Origin: Oreocharis arfaki
Lineage: Eukaryota; Chordata; Aves; Passeriformes; Paramythiidae
Reading direction: 5' to 3'
DNA: 64,000 nt
Assembly: GCA_013398015.1 (NCBI GenBank)
Contig: VZRR01013891.1
Span: 124,001-188,000 of the forward strand
The position numbers were made by a program, and so were the translations under genes. The notes below the pieces were generated by a model. The model was not told where the DNA came from. It saw nothing but the letters and a program-made list of their open reading frames with translations, and searched no databases. Shown one piece after another: positions 41,201 through 50,200 of the stretch. The number at the start of each line of letters is the position of its first letter. The first letter of the stretch is position 1.

Positions 41201-44200
41201 GCAGGATTCTCTTGGGATGGAAGATTGTCAAGGAGCCATGATCTGTCTGTCCTACAAAGGGCCTGATCTTGAGCAGCTGACTTCCAGAAAACATGTAAAA
41301 TACCTCTACCCTCTTGTTTTAGAGGAAAAGTTTATTCTCCCAGTAGTTTGCTAGATGATTGCATCAGGCAACCAAAAATAAAGAGAGTTATCAAACCTCT
41401 CTCATGAAAGAGCTGTGCCAGAGGAATGTGGTACAGCCAATCCTTTGGGTCTCAGTGTGGATGCTGCCTGGCTGGGAGTGCCCCAGTCTTGCCCTCAGGA
41501 AGCTGCTACTCCCTTGCACATAGGCAGCTTGGCTAGGTAGGAGGAATACTATTTATTTATTTTTAAAAAGCAAACAAAACAGAAAATCTACTTGAAACTC
41601 CATGTGAAGTTGTATTTTTGTGATCTGCACATTGGCATGTTAATCATAAAATCATAGAATCATGGAATGGTTTGGGATGAAAGGGACCCTAAAGATCATC
41701 TTCTTCCAACCTCTTCGTGAGCAGAGGTCCACTTTCCACTGGACCAGGTTGCTCAGAGCCATATCCAACCTAGAACACCTTCAGGCATGGGAAGTCCAGT
41801 TTATTCTGGATCCAGTAATGCTATTCAATTTATCAGAAAATTGTATGATAGGGTTTGCTGAGTGACTTTAGGTACCAGCTTGGATTTAAAGGATAACCTT
41901 TCCTGGCCACCTAGATAGTGCAGGTCCCTGGTGTGGGTGTCCGTGCCTTCCTGAGGAGCTTTATGCTTCATCTTGGGCTGGGAGGGAACCTAAGAAAACT
42001 CCTAAATTAAGCATTTGAAGTTGGGTGGTGCAAAGCCTACTCCCAAGACCATTCACTTCTTCAGTCAAGCCATTTTCCCCAAAATCTTCACATCTCCTCC
42101 CTACCAAGGGAGGGAAGTTTGCAACACACTCACAAAGTCAACATGTACCTTAAAAAAGGAAGATATGAGTGCTGGAAGGGAAGCTTTTCTTGAGACTCCC
42201 ACCTTGGCCATTCCTCTGCCTCCTCACTGAAACACAGGGAGAGGAGATTGCTCCATGGCAGCAAGGAGATGAGTGGGCAGAGAGGGGCTGAGACCACATA
42301 ATGTCGCCCCCAGAGACCCCTGATGGTTGAGCCAGCCATCCAGCTGAGCCAAGCAGCAGAGTTATGCAAATTCTTTCCTAAAATGGTGTGAACCCCAAAG
42401 AGGATCTTTGTCAGTAGAACTCTATGAACAATTTTGTCATTATTTTATTATTATTTTTTAATCCTGTACTTGTACTTTTAATTTCAGAGTGATTCCTCTA
42501 GGAAATCTTCCAAATCCAAGCGAGACAAAGAGAAACAGGCTTGTAAGAGCTGCAGTGAGAGCTTTAACTCCATCACGAAGAGGCGGCACCACTGTAAGCA
42601 GTGTGGGGCAGTAAGTATCTCAGCATGCTCAGCTCTTGAGTTTCTTCTGCAGAGACCATTGAAGACAATTATTTACTTTTTCAGTGCAGGGACTAAAAGA
42701 CATTCTGGTTCATGGCAAGTCATTGGCAGAGCAGGTTTTTCCACTTGCTTTACTCTGGGTATCAAGGGAAAAGAGCAAAACTGGTGCAAGGGTCCTAGTT
42801 TGTGCTGGTTTAAAGGCAAATTCAGTGCCTCAGTGGATAGAAAGGAAGGTGGTGCTTTTCCTGGGGGTGGGTGTGTATCTGAGGACGGAGTTGTAGTTTG
42901 TTTGCAGAAGCAATGGCCTTAAGACAGCCTCACTTCACCCAGACAGCAGCTCTTCTAAAATGAACAGTTGAACATACAATATTACAGATGGTCTTAAGCT
43001 ATTAGAGAGCATCCAAAGGAGGGCAACAAAGACGGCAAAGCGAAGCCATGTGAGGAGCAGCTGAGGGCACTTGGTCTCTTCAGTCTGGAGAAGAGGATAT
43101 TAAGGGGAGACTCACTGCGGTCAACAACTTCCTCGTGTGGGGCAGAGGAGGGGCAGACTCTGATCTCTTTCTGTGATCTCTTTCCCGGGACCTGAGGGAA
43201 TGGCCTGAAGTTGTGTCAGGGGAGGTTTAGGTTGGATATTAGAAAGACGTTCTTTCCCCAGATAGTGGTCAGGCACTGGAACAGGCTCCCCAGGGAAGTG
43301 GTCACAGCACCAAACCTGCCAGAGCTCCAGAGCCTTTGGACAACTCTCTCAGGCACACAAACTCTTGGGGATGTTCTGTGTGGGGCCAGGAGTTGGACTT
43401 GATGATCCTTGTGAGTCCCTTCCAACTCAGCATGCTCCGTGATTCTGTGTTTCTTTCCCTAAAGAAAGGTTGTGCAAAAGTGGTTTCCTCCTGCTTGAAA
43501 ACCCAAAGAAAATCCGTCCCACAGAGGCAAGGCTGGGTTACTGAAGGCCCTTAGCCACCTCCCCTAGTGCCATTTATCGACAGCTGAATTCCCCTTTTTT
43601 TTTCCTGTAAATCATAACCACAGCCAAGATGAGATAGATTTCTGCAAGATGACTTGAAACCTCATTCAGTGGTCCTAATGTAACTAAGACAGAGTAATGT
43701 TATCTAAATAACATTAGTCATTTGAAGTAGAGATAAATTTTCAGCTGCAGAGAGATCTAAATGTATAGTTAAGATATTTAAAGAAACCTCAGTCTCAGCA
43801 ATTGAAATTTAATTGCTGTGGAGGAGGCATTTTTACCCTTGAGTTGGCATTTTCAACCTTCTGGTTTTGTTTTTATTAATAATTACTTAAATAATGAAAT
43901 ACATTTCTGGGGGTTTCAAATATCCCATTGCAAAGTCATTGTTACTAAAGAAATGAAATAATGGCTTTCCCCCAGGGACAGAGAGATAACAAGAATTACA
44001 TCATTAATAATTTATTGTTAAACCATTGTTTGTTGTGCAATGCCTTGTGGTGTGGCAATAGCATTCAAATTAAAGATGTTAATTTGTCTCAAGGAAAGGC
44101 TACCATGTTGCTAAAACTGCTCTCTTGCTTTTGTTTGGGTAACACTTCCTGAATTAAGGCAGCCCTCTTCATATAGTAATTAAATTCTTACAGTGAACCA

Positions 44201-47200
44201 TGTAACAACATATATGTATGCTGCAGTTTGTGGTTATTATTGTACAGAAATTCAGAATGGATCCATCAGGCTGACACCCTGGGGACAGTTTCTCTCCCTG
44301 GAGCAGGTGTGTTAGAGACAAATTTTTAGCATGAAAACAGGTTCTGGAGCTGCAGATTCAGCATTCTTTCCAAGCACTGGTTCCTCAGGCCCAGTGTGCC
44401 ACTGCATGCTCTTGGCAGCTGAGGCAGACAAATAATTTTTAATGCATAATATTTATGTTCTAATATCATGTTCTAATATTATGTTCATAATATCTATGTT
44501 CTTAAAATAGTTGGTGCTTTCTGGATTCCTCAGTTCTCCAGGATGTCCTTGATTGATGAGGAATGCCAGCCACTTTCACTCTGAAAATCGGTCCTTTCTA
44601 GACCATTAAAAAGCACAAATTGCTTCATCAACTTAAGCTCTTTTTGACTTATAAAAGCTTATAAGCAAAGACAAGAAAAGCAAACTTGCATGATATTAGT
44701 CATACAGTATTTCCCCAAAGACCTAAGTTTTCTTTAATTTGGTGTATTGGTATATGGCATAGGATCACAAGTTAATTATTAATGGAGGTAAATCTAGTGA
44801 ATATTATATTGGTCTCTCTATCTTATGTTTACATTAGCTTCCATAGAATTTTGCTTTAATATCAACCATTCTGCAAGTCAATTTCTTTGATAAAGGAATG
44901 TGTTTTAAACATGGCTAATTAAACACCATCTGTCTGTTACAGGTGATCTGTGCAAAATGCTCTGAATTTAAGCCACTTGCAGATAACAGCCGCCATAATC
45001 GAGTGTGTAAAGAGTGTTTCCTGCAGCTTCCAGCAAGCCCGTGCGGCCCTGGGGTGGAAGCAGTTGGAGAACAGAAGAAAAGACTAGCTGCAGAGGTACA
45101 GTCTTTGGCTAAGAAACTTTGTGAGGCTCTCTATTTTTTTAGTGTATTTATTCAAAACAAATCAAATTGGTTTTCTTTTCTACCCCACTGTGATATTTAA
45201 TCTTCTGACCTATGACTCGCATTGAACACGCCTGCAGACTGGATGCTGTTTGTAGATGCTGAGCGTTCATCACAGGATGCTGATCACACAGGGATGCACA
45301 CAGGTTTGGCAGCTATGCTTCAGCTTCCAAAGTTACAAAAAAGAAGGAAAAACCTCTGACTTCTTTTTATTATGGTGCATTTCCAATCTTGAGCTGTGCA
45401 CAGTAACTCTTCAAAAAATAAGATCTGATTTTTCACTTTTAATTCCATGTAGTAAATACTTTTGCTCTCCTTATTTCACATCCTGTCAAAATACTATTGA
45501 AATGAATGTTTTTCTTAGTTGAGTGGTTGGACACTGGGACAGACTCCCCAAGGAAGTGGTCACAGCACCAAGCCTGTGCCTGTGGGTCTCTTCCAACTCA
45601 GGATTCCATGGTTCTGTGATTCTTAGACTCTACCCTGCTCTGCTTCTCAGCATGCTGTATTTTGTTCTAGGCTACTAAATCTTCCTGAGCCGGCAAACTT
45701 ACCACCAGCATGGTGTCCCAGAGTGACGTCTGTTGCTTGGGGGCTTTGTCAGCTTTGTATCCAAACATGTCCAAGATCTCAGCAATAGAGTGGGGTAAAG
45801 CTGCAGGTCCACATTGCCCTGCCCTGAGCTGCCAGGCCTGCAGAGTGCAAAGAAAGTTCTGGATCTGGAACTTGACCCCATCAAAACCTTCAGATATGGT
45901 ATTAGATATTCCTCTCTGTGGTGGGGGTTGGAATGAGATGATCTTTACAGTCCCTTCTGACCCAAACCATTCTGTGATTCTGTGATATATGCTTCTGCTA
46001 TGCCTACAGATGATGAGCTCTTCATGGGTGTCAATACAGTCTGTGGTATCTCATGACAAACTTTACAGCACTGTTTCAGAAGGAAAAGTGTCAGGTGAAA
46101 ACCTGCAACTACAGGGAAGAGAGAGCACTGTTAATCTGAAAAGCTGAGAGGCAAACCAGTGAAATGTGACCCATGGCTTTAATTCAGAAAGCAGATTACA
46201 GCAAAAAGCTTTAAAAACCCAAGGAAAAGTGTCATTTTCCCCTCCTCTGCTCAGGCTTCTAATTTTTTTGTTAAATCTTCAAAGGGTGAGGTAAAATGCA
46301 AGAAAGCCAGTGTATAGAAAGAAAAGATCAGAGTCCGGCTTTTTCTTTTCTTTCTGTTTACATTAAACTTTCTTAACAGGCTTAGTAGCAGCTGAGGAGA
46401 TTGCCGCTTAACAAATGTTAAGTGCAGCTGCCAGAAACTTTCAGGAGACTTCTGTGCAAATCCTAATGCAAACAGGAATTTTGATTTTCTTTGCTTTCTA
46501 TCAGAACACAACAATTTCTTCTAATTGTTTTTTGCACTCTGATTTGGCTCCATTCATGCCCAAGAGGATCTGGTAATAAACCTTTTGCATTAATTTGAAG
46601 TAATCTCCCAGCCTACTTTGCTAAGCAAGAAATGAACTGCATCATCTTAATTACCATTCTCAGTTTACTGGGTGGAAATTGAATTTCGCTGCATGTCTGA
46701 CGGGAATGGTGGTTGAGCCTCTGCCTCTGTTACATGGAATTGTGCTATTTCTTAATTGTATATAATAATTATTGATTTTTTATTTGTTTGTGGCCTATCC
46801 AACATTTTCCCTCAAGTGTTATTTGACTCTTCACAATTTGGGTATTTTATATTTAATTCTAAGTATTTTGCACACTTAAACATCAATGGAAGCAGTTCTG
46901 TTTTCTTTTTTTTTTCCATTCATCCAGAAGCAAAGCATCCTTGCAGCTGAAAACAGCCTCTTCAGCAGCTACCTCCAGTTTCTTGAAAAAGGGAAGACTT
47001 GGTACAAAATGTGGGTGACCATCCCCAAGAGTGAACCTCTTGTTCTGTATCTGCAAGGAAGCATCCAGGTAAGATGGCATTCACGAGGATTAACGCACAG
47101 AAAAAGAGAAGTGTAAGTTTAAATATGTCGAGCTGGGAAATGGGTCAAAGGATTTGGCTTGGTTTCAACAACAGAACTGAATTTCCTATTCTGGATATGG

Positions 47201-50200
47201 CACAAAGCCTCAGAGATTTCAGGTTACCTTGCTACCTGTACTTACTGCTGATACAGTTGTGAGCAAATGTTAAAGCTCATCTTTTCCATTCAAATTTTTC
47301 ACAAAAAAATGAAGACAAAACAAGGATAATTAGGTTATGCTTTGGCTTTTTTAGAGGTTTCAGACAGACATATTCAAAGGTTTTATTAGTCTACCATTAG
47401 GGAATGCACTTTCCTGTTAAATATATAGAACTGCAAAGGAGGCTGGATATTGCAATTGCTGGTTCAAGCTTTTTTTTTTTTTTTAAACCTAGTTCTGGGT
47501 TGACGGGATAGAGGAATTTGTGAAAATGTAGATGTTCTTCAGCCTGAAAAATGGTAAAGCTCCTTGTCATAGCATCATGGGGTTTTATCTTTACTTGATA
47601 AACTTACATTGATCAGAGTTTTTTGTCTCTAAATGTGCTGTTGAAGCTAACTAGCATTTGTGTGTGATGGAAGTCAAGGGATATAAACATCTACATCCAA
47701 AACAGAAATATCAGTCATGCTTCCTTAGCACTGAAGAATGACAATGCTGAAATGAGATTCCCTACATACAGTTTTGCATTTGGCATTTGACATGTTTATA
47801 CACAGCTTTGTTTTATCTCCTGTGTGGGATCAAAGAAGGAATGGATCTGAATTCAGGCAGCAATTACGATGCTGTAGTTGTAGTGATAAGAAGGCTTTCT
47901 TTTTATTAGCATCTGTTTGTGGCTAGGAACAGCCAAGGAAATCAATTTTCCCCTTGATTTTATAAAGCATTTCACAGTAAAGCTCGCCCTGTATCTGATC
48001 AACAAATACTACACGTTGTCCTTAGAGCTGTGTTCATTTTGCAGCTTGTCAGCAGGAGCACCTCTGGCTTTAAACAAGTTTGTGTAATGTTTTAAACAGT
48101 GCTCAAAGAGGCTGAAAGCTTGAATTTGGAGCTTCAGCCCCCTTGGTTCCATCTGTGGTTCCAGCCCCACATTGGGTAAGTTTCCAATTCATCCTGCACG
48201 CAGCGAGCTACCCGGTTTCCCTCCTGGTCAGCAGGAGATGCATGGCTGAAATTACACACTGAAAAAGTAAACAGCCTCAGACAAGGCACTAAAATGAAGG
48301 CAACAAATCCAGTCTTTGGCTCTCTCTGGAGTCAGGGTCTGGGGAAAGGATGATGCTTGAAAAAGCCAAGCAGAGAGAACAGCTTCACCTGTGGAAATTT
48401 TCAACTGATGTGCAAGCTGTGCCTGAGCCGAGGGCCAGTGCAAGCCCTATATCTACACAAACCAAGCCAGATTGTCTCACACTTGGGCAAAGAGAGTGGG
48501 AATAGAGGGAGAGAGATTTAAATTCTTTGGCTTTCCTCATACAGAAGCAACACGTGTCATCTAAGAGGTGGCAGGGGTGAGAAGTTGAGAGGAAGCAACA
48601 CTCCCTACACAGTATGATTTAGAATTTCTCTTTTGGCGGTACAGCACAAATAATAATTCATGGACATAAATCACCTGCATTCAGTGCAAACTCAATGATG
48701 CTTCATTCTGCAGGCCCCACCTGACAGTCATGCAAAGCCACAGATGGAAGGTGGAGGAGCTTCTCTGCTTCAGTTGCTGTGTACTTTGTCCATGTCCTGC
48801 CAAATTTGATCTTGAGCTTCTGCTGATATTATTAGTAAGATCTTATGTTTTGGGGGGAAAAGGGTGCCTTTGACACTGATTGTCAATTTTATGATAGTTA
48901 AATTTAGTGGTTAGTGTCCCCAGCTATTTCAGGTGTGAGATAAATCTCCCAATAAAGTGTCAAGAAAGCAACAGGACAAGGTTATTTATCTTACATTCCA
49001 AAACCAGGATTTACTGTCAGGAATGAGACTATAAACAACAAAAGTGAGTCTTTTCTTCAAGGGCCTGCCATTCTCATTTGTATACTTCAATTTGCATCCA
49101 ACTGCAGGAAAAAATTAAGAAGCACGTCCTATTCTTTGATATTATTCCAATGTTCTTTTTAGTTCTGGTTTACATAGGATACACTAGACTTCTGAGGAAA
49201 ATCTCTTCCAGAGCTTCATTACTGGTATCTGAATGCCTGGAATCAGTTGGGAGCCACTTATGTGCTTAAATATTCTTTTCCCAGGTGTAGTTCTGTTTTT
49301 CACAACCACCTCTGTGAATCTCACAGACTCCTTTAGACCTGCAAAGAAACATTTCAGTGCCTGAGATGTGTCTTTTGGGAATAATATTGCCAACAATAGT
49401 ATTAAAGGTCTCGAAACATAGAGTAAAGCATGACTGTAGAAGTTTGAAAGTTGGGGGATTATTCTTAAGAAGACCAAAAAGAATAGCTGCCTCTTGGGAA
49501 GAAGGAGCAAACCAAGCTGAATCTGGAGCTTTGGATATAGTGAAAGATTCTTCCTCTGCACCCCTGGCTCTCACTCCCAAGAAGGGATGCTAGTGCAGGT
49601 AGAAACATGACTCACAGATTTAAAACAGAAAAAAACCTGCTCTTTTGCATTAGACTCTTTTTCCAGGAGAATGAATTAACCCCCTGAGTGTTTGCAGTTC
49701 AAGTCTTGCATAAGGCTTTATGCATGAGGATTCCCCACTTGTTTAGGTTTGGGAATCATACCAATTTGATTTGTCTTTGAAAGGAGTCAGAATTCGTACA
49801 ACTGTGTTGTGTTTATCTCAGTGAAATTATAAGAGTTTACTTATAAGCAAAGACCACTTCAAGTGTAAGGAGCAGCAGTTTTAAGATAAATTAGTCTTGT
49901 CTCTTCAAGGGCTCCACCTGGAGTTTCTGCCCTTGTTGGCCTTGTAAAATGCATAGCTACTTGCAAAGCTCTCATGAACTTACCTGAGTGAGATGTACAA
50001 AGTTAAGGCTTCCAGGCTACCTGGAAAAGTAATGGATTTTGGAGAAATATGAAGGGTAAAACTAGTATAGTTAGAGCTACTCTATATATATATATATATA
50101 TATCAGATCAAGCTTGATCCAAGAAAAATTTTGCTTTATAAAGAAGAAAAATCTTCCATTCATCATGTAAATGTGGTTTACTTTTAGAAAATAGGGGAGT

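Larger units (their letters stand above)
36296..42487 (+). other. FGD3 intron 14
   Basis: 6.2 kb, one of the longest introns. It holds a G/T-rich stretch near 36731-36810, an 18-A run at 37583-37600, a sense CR1 at 38659-38813 and an antisense CR1 at 41646-41792. Confidence 0.75.
45096..46927 (+). other. FGD3 intron 16
   Basis: 1.8 kb with two separate CR1 tails (45521-45623 and 45915-45987) and a poly-T run before the acceptor. Confidence 0.75.
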
